Assembly (NCBI GenBank): GCA_021234155.1
Contig: JAJEKV010000084.1
Coordinates: 558,001 to 622,000 of the forward strand
Length of the DNA stretch: 64,000 nucleotides
Direction: 5' to 3'
Origin: Isoetes taiwanensis
Lineage: Eukaryota; Streptophyta; Lycopodiopsida; Isoetales; Isoetaceae
Shown here: in pieces, positions 1 through 11,185 of the stretch
Numbering within the stretch: the first letter of the stretch is position 1
Layout: each line of letters opens with the position of its first letter
Program-made: the position numbers and the translations under genes
Notes under the pieces: model-generated
The model's database searches: none
The model's input: only the letters and a program-made list of their open reading frames with translations
Told to the model about the DNA's origin: nothing

Positions 1-151
1 TTACAACAGTCCTAGAGGGATTAAGTCCCCTTATGGATCCAGCCTTTTGGCCTGTTGACTGGCACTCTTTGCATAATGTGCATAGCAATGATGATAACAA
101 TCAGCGCTGAAAAATTAGATACATTTAATGACCTCATTAACTATTAAATAC

Positions 152-3100
152 TTGCCATTTCACTAGGCGTGTACCCAGCAAGCTTAGCAGTGGCAAAGAA
201 CTCTGGATGAGTGACGTCAATGTCTTCGTGACTGCATAAACATAATTCAAGCATTGAAAACCACAAACACTGACTACCAATGAAAACATTTACGAAGATG
301 AACATGGTTAAAAGGGATGGTTATGCCTCGAAGAAAACAATGCCTCACATTTAATTAGACAAAATCCACCAGAATTATCAACCTAGCCATATGATCCTAC
401 AACATATTAAGTTAAATCCACTATATACATTCTACCGCCAGTCTTTCACCTTTATAGAGACATCCATTACACAAAGGAACTGTTGTTAGCTCTTCTACTC
501 TGCCTAGTTCCTTTTTGAATGAGTCTCTCAGAAAAAAATAATGAGCTTTATTAGATGGGAACTTTAGAAAAGGTCAAAAATGCTAAGAGAAGGGAAGGCA
601 GGCATCCATAAGGAAAGGATAAAGATAGATACTTTTGGCGAATTACAACAATGCAATTATAAAAGTAAGGACTAAAATAAAAGGAACCAAACGATATTTG
701 GGATGCCTGTGTTGGTGAGCATCCTTCAAAGTGAAGAATCCCAGACCCAGGTAGTCATCTATTTTTTAAGTCGAAATGACCTTAAAACTGGACCAATCCA
801 TTGCATTAATGATCTGGAGTAAGCCTAGTTCAAATGGACAAAATGATGAAGAATATGCAGAGCTGAACAGTAAATCTCTGTTTCTTGCAGACTTAAGAAG
901 CATGTAGCCTTTTGAGACAAACTCAGCAAGCTGTCATGATGAGCTACCGAATCTCACCAGATTAGTCAAAACAGGGAAGGCATATCTGTCAGGGATCCCA
1001 AGTCAGCATCTTTAAATAGAGACTTAGAGGAATAGATCAGATGGTTTTGCAGCAGAAGCTGCCCTGGTTTGCCTCCAAAGCTTGCAGATTTCTAGAATGT
1101 ATATTGACTGCCCAAATTTTGTATATTCCTCACTATTGTGATCCTTTTAAGGAAAAATCATCAGCAGTGTGTGCCAATATCTCTCCAATAATTCAGACCT
1201 GAAGGTACTAGTTTGGAGAGAGTAAAACAAGCATCAAAGTTCATTTATAACAAAGCCTCCTTTAAGGAAAGAATAAGAAAATCAAAATTAGATCTTCCTT
1301 GGCCAAGTAGCCTAGTTGAGAGGTATTGGGCACCACTCCCTTTTTTTTTTTATGATTTTGTTATTTAGTCTTGCATATTGTAATATTATGGCTTCACAAA
1401 GTTAATATATATGTTCATCTTTCTTCTTTCAATGACATCAATTTGCTCAGGCGTTGTCCTACAATGTAATCAATATGAACGTCATATTTAAAAACCACAC
1501 TCCTAACTGCATTGCACATCAAGTTGTTATGGCAACACTAACAAAGTCCACGCGTATTAAGGGCAATATTATGTTCATACCTGACATTAAGATCCCCACA
1601 CCATATAAGAGGCTTGGAAGAAGTTTGTGTAACAAATCTAAGTACTCTCTTATCCCACTTTCTTCTCCTTTCAAACCCCATCTCGTCATCTTTCCACCCA
1701 TTATTTGGTGCATAAGTATTTAGAAGTTGGAAAGACTGGAATTCAGCAATGATAACTCTCCCGTCAGGTTCATGTTTCAAAAGGCCTGTTTCTGTTCTAA
1801 TCACATATCCAAAATAAAAACGATGTTATAAAATCTAGTGTATATGCTAAAAAGGGCGATTGCAAGGAAGCTTAATATCTGCCCGTTTTGATAAGACTTA
1901 ACCTAAGGATTTCCTTCATCTTCTTGTGCATTAGAAAAGGCAAGGACTGCATGTCAAGATTGTCATCACAATATGAAGAAATTAATATGATTTATCAGAT
2001 CCATGGGTGTGTCATGTCATCAGCAATCGCCATCAAGCATACTACCTAAAAGCAAGCATGGCAAAGCAAAAGAAAATGCTAACATCGTCTAGGGTGGTAA
2101 TACTATGATGAAAGTTTATAAACCATATGATACATTTCTTCGTCAACATTAAGGAACACTATGGTTTAATTTGATATTATGAAAAGTCTACCAGCAATGC
2201 ATGTGAATAATAAAATCTATGAGACTTTCACTTTTCCTTTTTAAAATACTGTAGATATTCATATAGTTGGCAAGCCACATAGACAATCCACCTCTAATTG
2301 TGTGCCCCATTTTGAAAAAAAGAAGCAGATAATTAAATGATCAGTGACTTGATGCCACAATCACATATTCCTGCTCCAATTATAGCTTTGGCAGTTTACT
2401 TTGCTGTTTGCTCGGGTTTTTTTCCTTCCTTGGCAATATTACTTGATTCTGCATGCCTCAAATTCTTCATTGCACAAACAAGCATCCAGCAAAATATCTC
2501 TTTCTGAGTTCAACGCTATGGGGATACTTTATTCATGTCTTCAGGAGACAACTTATTTAGAGAAGGACGTGATTAATTTTTGCCCAGAGGAGTGTTTTTT
2601 CTTTCTTCTGATCTTAATAATACCACTTTACGGAAGAACCAAATAGGAACAGAATGTGATGTTCTAAGGTCGACATTATCAAGCAAAAAATGTTCTTTAA
2701 CATTGACAGACATATACAATGACACTTCAATAGCATACCTGAAACATCATCAAAACAATATTTTACGGCAATTGGCTTCATCTGACGCTTGACAAGAAGG
2801 GCCGTTCCCCCATACTTATTATCCGCCAAAGACCACCAAACTTGGTAATCTACCAGAGGAGAAACAGATAGAGCACGCATAATTGTCTGTACATACTTAA
2901 CTGTCAGCAAAATAACAAATCCTACGAGTTATGATTTAAAAGAAACAGAAAAATCAGATGCATAAGAGCAGCCAAACACATGAATTATAAATTATTAAAC
3001 CTTTTCATATTGCTAATCTCTTCATGAATTAATAAGGCTTCACCTTCTTTCGTTATCGGTTCTTACAAGTTTACCATTCTAAAGTTTACTATGATTTAAT

Positions 3101-4372
3101 GGTGTAAGGATGGAAAGTTAGGTATGTGAATGGCTCTGCAGTCCAATGGCAGTGGCACAGTAAGACCTTATCGAGGCTGAAAACTCTGCCACTTCTAGTT
3201 ACAACCCCATACTCTCATTTATGGTCTCCCATCCTTCCTTTCAAGACTTCTTGTAGGAGAGAAATAACCTTCCTTCGCCATCCAAATGTTCTGTTTGTGA
3301 GGTCAAAGAGCCTAAAATAGGTTAGAGCACATGGCATTGCTTGCTTTCCTTTCTCCCTAGCCAGTTAAGTTCAGAACCTGTATTGACTGCAGTTAGTTGC
3401 CTGCAGGATGCCAATGTGCAGGATGCCAGTGCCATGCTGCTATGCTCTGGTAGTATCCAAAATATCCAGCTTTTAAGGTTTATAAGATATGGATTGTATA
3501 TTCTTGTGAACATAAAATCATATCTATATATATGTTGTTCAGCCCAAATTGCCTTCTAATACACAATCTGAGCTTGAAGAGCTGCTTTCATGGCATTGGC
3601 CAGAAAAACAGTTGCACTTCCAAACTGTGGCATTATAGATGGATAAAAGTTATCACCATACCATTCGGCATTCTCATAGGACATGGTGAGAGCCAAATTA
3701 ATCTGTCACTAGTCCACAAAAAGCGATCATCCACATGTGCCCCTGTAATCTTGACGTACTTATGTCCTGTCAGTATGGAGTTTTGGAGAGCTTTGTCGAT
3801 ATAATAGAATCTTATTGGAGTAGTAGTTATTAAGATCCATAATATGCTTTTCGCATGTTTGTATCAAATCAATTTTTGAATTATTGCCATGACTTCGTCA
3901 GCTGCTCATTCATTATAAATGACGTCAATACGTCTTCCCATTGCAAGGGATATGCAAAGTATCAAGCTAAAGAGAGGAGAATAAGAAGTTCTAATATACC
4001 TGCTTATCATCTCGAGCAGAACTCGTATCGTCCTTCATTTCCGACTGATTTTTCTTCTCGCCTTTACGTCCAGCTGCGGGTATGCGTACTTCCTGAATGC
4101 AACATTTCTTAAAGCCCGCAAAATTTGAGATAGATGGCGGCCTAGAAACTCGCCTGAATAGCAATGACATCGGGATCAAGACGTTTGATGAGATTGAAAA
4201 ACTCTTCGCGACTGTTCTTGAGACGCAATAGAAAGCTATTGGCATTCCACGACATAAATTTGGTGGGCTCTTGGACGGGTTTCCCGTTGTCGGGTTGTAA
4301 GACCGTATCTGGCTGTGCTTGCTTCTTTGAAGGAAGTTCGTCTCGCTTCACGGGCTGGAAGAAGCGCTTCAT
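152..4372 (-). CDS. APE1L: APE1L-type AP endonuclease / exodeoxyribonuclease III family, 5' five exons (3' end outside window)
   Basis: Enzymes of this family cut DNA 5' of abasic sites in nuclear base excision repair and trim blocked 3' ends. Five exons join in frame with splice-consensus ends: 4154-4372 (begins MKRFFQPV), 4000-4092, 2739-2886, 1581-1791 and 152-231, giving about 250 codons. Family hallmarks in order are FMSWNANSFLLR (the Asn loop), DPDVIAIQ|EVR (metal-binding Glu at the exon 1/2 join), YQVWWSLADNKYGGTALLVK, EPDGRVIIAEF, LLNTYAPNNGWKD, KPLIWCGDLNV (catalytic Asp and Asn) and HEDIDVTHPEFFATAKLAGY. The N-terminal MKRFF..PV matches plant APE1L rather than the longer ARP. An upstream in-frame TTG is ignored; the ATG at 4372 fits the family start. 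Intron 1 is a 61-nt GC-AG intron; the other introns end GT-AG. Exon 5 ends in phase 1 and the remaining C-terminal third (the DHCP region) is not in the window. No frameshift or stop is seen, so the gene is probably functional. Confidence 0.93.
4093..4153 (-). other. 61-nt GC-AG intron of APE1L
   Basis: On the minus strand exon 1 ends ATTCAG, the intron starts GCGAGT and ends TTGCATTCAG, and exon 2 starts GAAGTACGC. Removing exactly these 61 nt restores the family sequence VIAIQ|EVRIPAAG. Without removal, translation ends two codons after Gln-Ala-Ser-Phe. GC-AG introns are a known minor class; this one is also very short. Confidence 0.8.
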
Positions 4373-4625
4373 TGCGCACAAAGCTTTTTAAAATTAAGGT
4401 GGGAGTCTTCAGGGCGAAATCACACTTGGGCAAGGCAAGTGCGATTCCGGCCTCAATACTGTTCTAAACTTTGAGCTAATCAGATCACGCTTAGTGCTTT
4501 TATCAGCTCGAAGGTCACATGTTAGTCCATAAAGATCACGTGTGGCCTAAATAGGTTCAGGCCCCTAAAGGAGCATATTAGCAAATGCATACTATTCCTT
4601 CGGGCTAAGGATTTAACTATATATA

Positions 4626-4857
4626 AAAAAAATTTATTAATAGATAGTATTTTAATGTCACGCCACTAGGCAGCATCCAACTGGACATGTGACCACACAC
4701 CACACTACATTGCTCGGTTGGGCCCTGCCCCCAACCACCTTACATTGCATCTGTTAGGATTTGACCCCCAACAGTACCGAGTGCGATTCTGGGCGGTCTC
4801 GAACTCGAGACCACATTGCTAAGGAACTAGTGTGTTACCACTAGACCAAACGCTGCG
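4626..4857 (-). mobile_element. tRNA-derived SINE
   Basis: Read on the minus strand, the head is tRNA-like: an A-box-like TGGTCTAGTGG (4838-4848) and a B-box-like GAGTTCGAGACC (4795-4806) at normal spacing form an internal Pol III promoter. The body carries no reading frame. The 3' end has a small hairpin GCC-TAGT-GGC (4662-4671) followed by GTGACATTAAAATA and an AT-rich tail. This terminal arrangement matches the 3' ends of LINEs elsewhere in the window, suggesting it is mobilised by such a LINE. It lies between the APE1L promoter side and the PLATZ copy. Exact ends are uncertain because no target-site duplication was identified. Confidence 0.7.
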
Positions 4858-5141
4858 GAGGCCTTCGCCATCGCAAACATTTCTTTAGTTCTAACTCTGT
4901 GAAGTTGGATATACCATAACTTCTAGGCCCTTGTTTAGTAAGGGATTTGTGATAGTTCGAGTTGCATAAATGGCAATTTTGAATACATTTCTTATCAAGA
5001 CATATATAATTCAGTTTATAATTATTCTTTTTCCTTTTTTTTTGTTCTGCGCTGCAATCTAAATGCGGCTTTCTAGGGCACATGTGCGGCCAGATTGAAA
5101 GAGACGCATGCGCCCTGTTCTGCACTCTGTTCTCGCCGGAT

Positions 5142-5546
5142 ATGGCGATCCAGAAACGGGAGGGGCCTGGTTGGATAAAGCTCTTTCTTTCGGGGTGTTA
5201 TTTCGCGCATTGCAGAGTTCATGCTTCTGGGAAAAGTGAGCGGAATCATTTCTGTTTGGATTGCGAAGAAGGGCCCTTGTGCTCCAAAGGATTGCAGAAG
5301 CATGGCGATCATAGAACTCTTCAAGTCCGGCGAGCTTCCCACATGGACACAGTTCGGATCTGCGACTCCCAGAAATTTCTCGATGTCTCCGGCATTCAGC
5401 CCTACACGATTGGGGCCAAAATAATTTTTCTTCTTAGTCGCCCTCAATCCAGAGCTTCCAAATCCGGCCCCTGCAGCTGTGAAATGTGCGGCAGAACCAT
5501 CTCCGATCCGGTTAGATTCTGCTCCATCAGTTGCAAGCTTGCATAG
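5142..5546 (+). pseudogene. PLATZ zinc-binding protein, intronless copy with one lost zinc ligand
   Basis: PLATZ proteins are plant-specific zinc-dependent DNA-binding regulators that act in the nucleus. The 134-residue frame from the ATG at 5142 (MAIQKREGPGWIKLFL) covers the whole PLATZ domain: C24-x2-H27, FCLDC (C38, C41), C47, H54-x2-H57, then LQVRRASH, QKFLDVSGIQPY, GAKIIFL, CEMC (C113, C116) and FCSISCKL (C127, C131). The expected Cys in CSxC is Gly50 here, so one zinc ligand is missing. The stop comes immediately after CKLA, whereas family members usually carry a further C-terminal region. Plant PLATZ genes normally have introns and this copy has none, which fits a processed retrocopy. 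The frame stays open upstream to an ATG at 5082 but that extension has no family support. A KCS fragment follows in the same frame directly after the TAG. Confidence 0.85.
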
Positions 5547-5939
5547 ACCTACGCTCCTCCCGGTCTGTTTGGTGACAAAGGGCCTCAGATGACCCTGCAG
5601 TACGCCAAGGAAGAAACCCATGAAGCTTTTCTGGCAGTCATGGAAGAACTGCTGCACAAAACAGGGATTCCTGCGCACAAAATTGGCATTCTGGTAGTTC
5701 AGTGCACTGGCTACAGCTCTGTTCCATCTCTGAGCTCCATGATCGTGAATAAATTTAAGCTTGGGATGGACACTCTTACATATAACCTATCAGGCATGAC
5801 CTGCAGTGCAGGAGTTATTGCCTTAGATCTGGCAAAGGATCTGCTCAAATCCGCCCTCTCCGAATATACCTGTCGGAGTGAGACCCATGCCCATCACCAT
5901 TTGCTCCTTCAAAACATGAAAATACTACTTTCGTCCTGA
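5547..5939 (+). pseudogene. 3-ketoacyl-CoA synthase (KCS/FAE1 type) fragment
   Basis: KCS enzymes condense malonyl-CoA with long acyl-CoAs at the ER to make very-long-chain fatty acids. The frame begins TYAPPGLFG and runs through AFLAVMEELLHKTGI, KIGILVVQC, PSLSSMIVNKFKL, YNLSGMTCSAGVIALDLAKDLLK, which is the central KCS segment including the active-site Cys (SGMTCSAG). Homology stops near 5849 and an unrelated tail runs to the stop at 5939. The N-terminal membrane segments and the C-terminal catalytic His and Asn regions are absent, so it cannot be a working enzyme. It is continuous in frame with the PLATZ copy across one TAG, so the two pieces form a chimera of unrelated gene fragments. Confidence 0.85.
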
Positions 5940-7175
5940 AGTTTTTTCCCCTAGGCTCCTGTTTGCCCTTTTAATTCTTTTTTTTTCGTGATGGAGAAAT
6001 ATCAGAGAGCCGTTAGCTTCTTATTCAGCATCTGGGATGCTTGCCTTCATTGGATAATGGTTTTGGCTCATATTTTTTTACACATGATTGAGACGTCTAA
6101 GTTCAGCAGTTTCTAGTTTACTTTGGCATTCGGGGGTCTAAGAGCACCTTCAATAGGATCTCAGCATGTCAAGGCACAGTCTTACTACCCCCTCGAAGTC
6201 TTGAAGATTGTAATAAACTCATGGTGAGCTCAGGAATTTCCAAATTTCATTTGCTCTGACTCTTCTTTTATGTGTTTTCAGGGGCTCTTTTAGGTAGTGG
6301 CACCTCATTTCATGCAGATAGTTCCGAAATAGTTATTTAAAAACTTCAAGGCCCTGGATATGATCCTACAAGGACCACTTGGGGCAGTTTTAATTTTAGC
6401 TCAGTCCGTTTTTTGCGCGGTTAAGTTGCATCAGAGAATTCGTTGTGAAGTCGACTGATTGGATATTGCAGGTTGTATTGGACCTTGATGAAACATTAGT
6501 ATGTGCATATGACTCTAGATGTATATTAAGCTAGAGAAAAATGTAGATAATGGAATAATTCTATTAGATTTTGTTACTCTAGATGTATAACTCTTTATAG
6601 TTTGATGAAATTGTATAACATGTAAATAAAAAGCAGCATCTTTCAAGAAGGGCTTGCATCGGGGAAGTCTTGGGCAATGGGGTGAGATGAATTCAAAGGG
6701 AAGGGAAATTTTAGCTGCTTGAACAATAAAGTTGTAGTGATCTATAAGACATCAAGGAATCATTGAAAAAACTAAGAAAAGCTTTAGACCAATTGTCAAT
6801 GGTGACCTATATTGCAACACTAGCCTTGCTAGTTTTAACGTCTAAGAACTAGATTAATATAACAGCATATACATGTTGTTAGAAATCCATCATATTGAAT
6901 GCTATCTATGAACCATTTACGGTTCCAATATACTAATAGGGAGACAAATATATCTCTAATTCGAGTGTGTTTCACAACATTGTGTTAATAGATGTTTATT
7001 AATAGATGTTTGTTAATAAACAATGGATCTAATTTCACAGGTTTGGAAAGGCATTAACTTTACATTCTTCTTTCTCAGTCACACATTATTTTCTTCTAGA
7101 ACACAAGGTGAGAAAGCACATGTCCAAATCATGTATATTTTTGGACATGTTGACGAGATAGTTGAAGAGAAATGT

Positions 7176-7199
7176 TCGCGGCGGCCTTGGCCGCCGCGA
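7176..7199. repeat. GC-rich 11-bp perfect inverted repeat
   Basis: TCGCGGCGGCC and its exact reverse complement are separated by TT. It is an isolated all-GC block in AT-rich sequence and resembles the core of the palindrome array at 23.66-24.04 kb. Confidence 0.9.
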
Positions 7200-7592
7200 T
7201 AAATTTCTTGTATCTATAACACATTGTGATTGAGAATGTTGCATATCATCGCGTCATTACAAGAGTAATCAGCTGCTAGAGGTTCATCAGTTGTTCGAGG
7301 TTATTTTCAAGAGTAATCAGCTGCTAGAGGTTATCTTTAAGGACATTATGAACAATCATAATTATACATGTTCTGGTTATGCCACAATTGCTTTCTCTAA
7401 TTAATGTTGCTATTTTGTTTGAAGCTGCTTGTTTGGCAGGTTTAACTATGGATCTCCCTTTCCCTCGGGCAACAGAAAGGTGATGCCTGATTAAGTCAAT
7501 ATAATTGGGTAGGCATTTCTTTGAACTGTCATGTGGTATGTGCCAATATCTTGTATACTATTTGTATCGATTATTTAGTGAATAAGTGCTTT

Positions 7593-7746
7593 GCATTACA
7601 TTGCAATGAACACTATTGATCCTTATAGCTTCGTACATTGTCGGATATGCTTCTGTTGTTTTGAAGCATGCATTACATTGTTATGAACGCTATTGATCCT
7701 TATAGCTTCGTACATTGTCAGATATGCTTCTAGTTGTTTCGAAGCT
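7593..7746. repeat. 77-bp tandem duplication, two units
   Basis: Units 7593-7669 and 7670-7746 share the GCATTACATTG...GATCCTTATAGCTTCGTACATTGTC...ATATGCTTCT framework with a few substitutions. No coding role is seen. Confidence 0.85.
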
Positions 7747-9238
7747 TGTTTTAGAAACTTTGACACCATATCTTTCTTCATAAATCCGGCTAGATGTCTT
7801 AGAGCAATTTGCCCAGATTGCAAGCAAACGCCCACAATTGTTATATTGTAGGGGTAATCTATCCGGTTCCCCTTTGAAGGAGCTCACTCCTAGCTTTGCT
7901 GTTACCATGGCATTCCATACCAAATTGGAATGTGGTCACATATAAGTTATAGTAGAGAGAGAAGTTTGTATCAAGTATATATTGTCTTTGAATTTTAATG
8001 ATTGCAAGTTAGAAACCTAGAGTTAAGGTTGTAAGGGAAATTAACTTTAGACCAAATAAATGTCGAGCTGAAGGTCGGGTTGTGGGTTCTTAGACTGATT
8101 TGCTTCAAATAGCTGGCTTTTAAATTGTAAAGAGAAACTCCTGCAAATCTTCAATCCGAAAGCTTAAACGAGGTTCAAGCAAATAATGAAAAATAATACT
8201 GAAGAGAAACTCCTGCAAATCTTCAACCCGCAAGCTAAAAATAATATTGAAGAAAGAAAAATAATGCTGAAGAAAAATAAGGTGGATGTTAGAGCAGATA
8301 TAGAAAAACCATGGATCTACGAAGGCAAGCCCTATTCATGCCTATGTTCAAGGCCAGATAACCAAAGAGCCCTAATCATCCATGCCGTAGATCAAAAAAG
8401 AAAACATGAAAAACAAAATAACGCTTACAGTGCTCTCTAGCCTAGAAAATGTACTTCAAACAGTAGGGAAGGTATTGCATCAAAAGTGCCTTGAGTGAAA
8501 ACTTCCTTTTCTTTCACAATGCTCTCTTCCAGAATTGCCTTGCTTTGATGCCAGAACTTGGCAGCATCTGGCCTTCGGCATTCCTCCCTTTGCGGTTAAG
8601 GTAACAATTCCGGGCATGGCCAGCCCATAGTGTGACAGGCAATGTGTATAAAGGCCCGAGAACGGACATCGTATGGCCGACCGGCGATTACTAGCGATTC
8701 CAGCTTCGTGCAGGGTTGAAAAGGATATTGGACGGCCTTTCTTACGACAGAGGTGGAGAACATACCACACGCTTAGACAAAACATACCTCCAGATTATGT
8801 ATAGCAGCCACAACGCCGAGCCTAACTCCTTTTGTTGTCGGCCCATCTCATCTGCAACCTGGCATACAAAATCGCTGAGGAAATTTTGATGAGGTGGATG
8901 GTCCAAAGGAGCAGACCCTTGGTTAAGGGTTGCCAATGCTCACAGTCCGGCGATTGTAAATGAAACATGATTTAATTGAAATGAAGAAAGATGATAAATA
9001 TTAGAAGACCATTCTCTTAGGTGAGGAAGGGATCACGTCCAATGAGGTTATGTCCATGTGTGCACCAATATAGATAAACTTAATTAAGCATCCATCCAGA
9101 TATTGACTTTGCATTGACCAACCCCTTTTTGCCCTCTTGAATTAGTTTAAATATTGATCAAGTTTAACATTGCAAACAAGCATGATTTTGTTAATTGGAG
9201 AGAATAACGCGATTTTGAGAATTTTGACCTCATCTAAT

Positions 9239-10461
9239 CTAGTCAAGCACAAAGCCTGAGAGTGCGATGAGCATGAACACTCCTTCTTCGCCCCTGGGGC
9301 TGAATTTGCGGTGTATTACCGCTATTCTCCCATCCAGCAGCAGGGGGAGATAGTATCTCAGCGACCTGTCATTGTGCGACGTTGTTGATTCGTCGCCCCC
9401 TCGGCCGCCAGCTCTATGTCTTCCGGCATATTCATCGACCTCCACCTCGGTAAACTCTCTATAATCCCTGATTGTCGATGAAACTCGCCTGATGTCGATT
9501 CTGCCTCTTCTCTCTGTGGGGGCTGGTGTCGAAGAGCTCGGCATCAAAATGTTTGTGGTCTTGCCATGGATCCCCATCCGTTCTTGGATGGCATAGAACT
9601 CCTCATCAGATGCCAGGTCCCGAGCTTCCATTATTTGCCTGATGTTGCTGTAGGCTTGGATGTCTGAAGTCGACTCCCCTGTCGGCTTCTCTTACCTGAA
9701 GCGGGAAATCTGAAACTCCCCGGACGATGAAATCATCCAGATTGGGTTATTGCCGCAGTTGGTGCAGCAACTCGTCGAGTCGGTACTCCCTTTCCCTGCA
9801 TTCGGGAAGGTTCTGGATGTCGTTGAGGAGCAGGTACTCCTCGCCGTCGATGATGATGGGGGCTAGGCTTGTGATACCTAACCTAAGTGGGGGAGCGATC
9901 CTGAGGGTCTGCCGGTTTCGTTCGAAGTTGCGTAACTCCTCTTCCGCTAACTGCTGCTCTTCTGCTGGGTCGAGCTCGATGTAGTCCTCGTCTTCTGCTC
10001 TTCCTTCTTGCTCCTGTTGGTATTGCAAAAGGAGCTGATCTGCTGCTAAGGAGGCTATGAGGTCCACCTCCATGGGAGGGATAGAGGTTTCCCCCATGGG
10101 GTTTTCAGCACGGTGGGAAAGGAAGATTGCTAAGGCGGCGTTGTAGGAGAAATACTTGGTCCTGTCGACTGTCAAGACCATGTAATCTGGCAACCTCTGG
10201 GCCCTGTTGGTCAGGTACTTGGCAATGTTTGGAACATCACCCAAGGCTGCTTGAAGGGATGGCCGGGGAACAAAATATCCTGTACAAGGGGGGAGCTGCA
10301 CTAGGGACTAGCTTGGAACTCGGCTAAAACTTGTCTATATGCTGGGGTTGCGTGCAGAGTGGCTTGGACATCTATTTCTTTCTGGAAGACTTGGAATATG
10401 GTATTGACATCGGTCTCAGCTGCATGGGTGATGGTAATCGCCTAAAGTCAGCAGTTGCCAT
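9239..10461 (-). pseudogene. Second gene of the H3-like cassette, unrecognised and frameshifted
   Basis: I do not recognise the family. The likely start is the ATG at 10461 (MATADF), chosen because it lies 40 nt after the leader motif, as in the H3-like gene, where the gap is 41 nt. The open frame then moves twice: a short second frame (AETDVNTIFQVFQKEIDVQ, LAEFQASP), then 9747-10301, a 185-codon stretch with a strongly acidic middle and REYRLDELLHQL at its end, then 9239-9631 with basic GRIDIRRV and the end IALSGFVLD. No zinc knuckle, protease, reverse transcriptase or histone fold is visible. A GTAAGA splice-donor-like site occurs near 9690, so part of the break could be an intron. It may be a gag-like or accessory protein of the neighbouring LTR element, or a captured host gene. 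Confidence 0.5.
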
Positions 10462-10573
10462 GGATCTAGAGAAGATGGGACTAACAAACGGATGCAAAAG
10501 CGCCTCAGGGAGCTGGAAAATCGCCTAGAGGGTCTGGAGCAAACTTGTAGGATGGTAAGTGAGAAATAGGAGC

Positions 10574-10582
10574 CTATTTATA
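10574..10582 (-). promoter_or_regulatory. TATA box of the second cassette gene
   Basis: TATAAATAG on the minus strand, 56 nt upstream of the shared leader motif (10502-10517) and downstream of hairpins 1 and 2. The order is the same as in front of the H3-like gene. Confidence 0.6.
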
Positions 10583-10775
10583 GACTAGGGGAAAACCCTA
10601 ATTTTTGGATGACTTGAAAAACTCTTGGGTTTGGCCAATTCTAGCCTATATTGAGGTACAAATGGGAATTGGAAGGCTAATTTGAGGGTTTGAGCATGAC
10701 TGGGACTATCTAATGAACCTATTGCAACAAACTGGAGGTCAATTGGACATGGCATGGTAAAGAAAATGCTAGGAG

Positions 10776-10842
10776 GTCTTGCACGTTGCGCCCAGGTCAA
10801 GACCTAGAGTCTTGGTTTTGCTCCTGGCGCGACGTGTGAGAC
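10776..10842 (-). repeat. 67-bp foldback element, copy 1
   Basis: Near-perfect outer arms of about 20 bp (GTCTTGCACGTTGCGCC against GGCGCGACGTGTGAGAC) enclose a second hairpin CAAGAC-CTAGA-GTCTTG. Four copies of the same length and orientation occur within 2.2 kb. Confidence 0.9.
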
Positions 10843-10975
10843 ATCTGCCCTATCTTGGTCAAAACTTGTCCAATTTGGGTGATTTAAGGGTCAAATCATG
10901 CTAGACTCATCGAGTTAGGCAAGATTGACTCCTTACTTGGTCGATTTGGAGGTGTTTTAGTCTAGTTTGGATATG

Positions 10976-11042
10976 GTCTCACACGTTGCGCCCAGGTCAA
11001 GACCTAGAGTCTTGGTTTTGCTCCTGGCGCGACGTGTGAGAC
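10976..11042 (-). repeat. 67-bp foldback element, copy 2
   Basis: Same design as copy 1, exactly 200 bp away; the inner hairpin is identical and the outer arm starts GTCTCACACG. The sequence between copies 1 and 2 is unrelated to that between copies 3 and 4. Confidence 0.9.
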
Positions 11043-11185
11043 ATCCTCACTTCTTGCCCTTAAAATGTCCAAACTAACTAAAAAAAAAGCCAAATGTTGC
11101 TAATTCGACCTAATTAACATGAATAGTCCACTTATAACTTTCAACAAAACACTTTGTATTAAACAAAATTTTTGATTTACAAAAA

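Larger units (their letters stand above)
5940..9238. other. No recognisable gene; AT-rich sequence with small repeats
   Basis: Only short reading frames with no family resemblance are seen. The stretch holds a GC-rich palindrome (7176-7199), a 24-bp direct repeat near 7261 and 7309, a 77-bp tandem pair (7593-7746) and a duplicated 30-odd-bp segment between about 8130 and 8260. Confidence 0.6.

Noticed and set aside
3991..4245. Separate small protein overlapping APE1L exon 2
   Set aside because: It is intron read-through joined to exon 2; the spliced model accounts for all conserved residues.
4795..4848. Possible tRNA gene
   Set aside because: A and B boxes are present, but no cloverleaf with a proper anticodon arm and acceptor stem can be drawn, and sequence continues into a SINE body and tail.
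5073..5678. 201-codon minus-strand frame opposite PLATZ and KCS
   Set aside because: Both plus-strand frames have unmistakable family motifs; the antisense frame has none.
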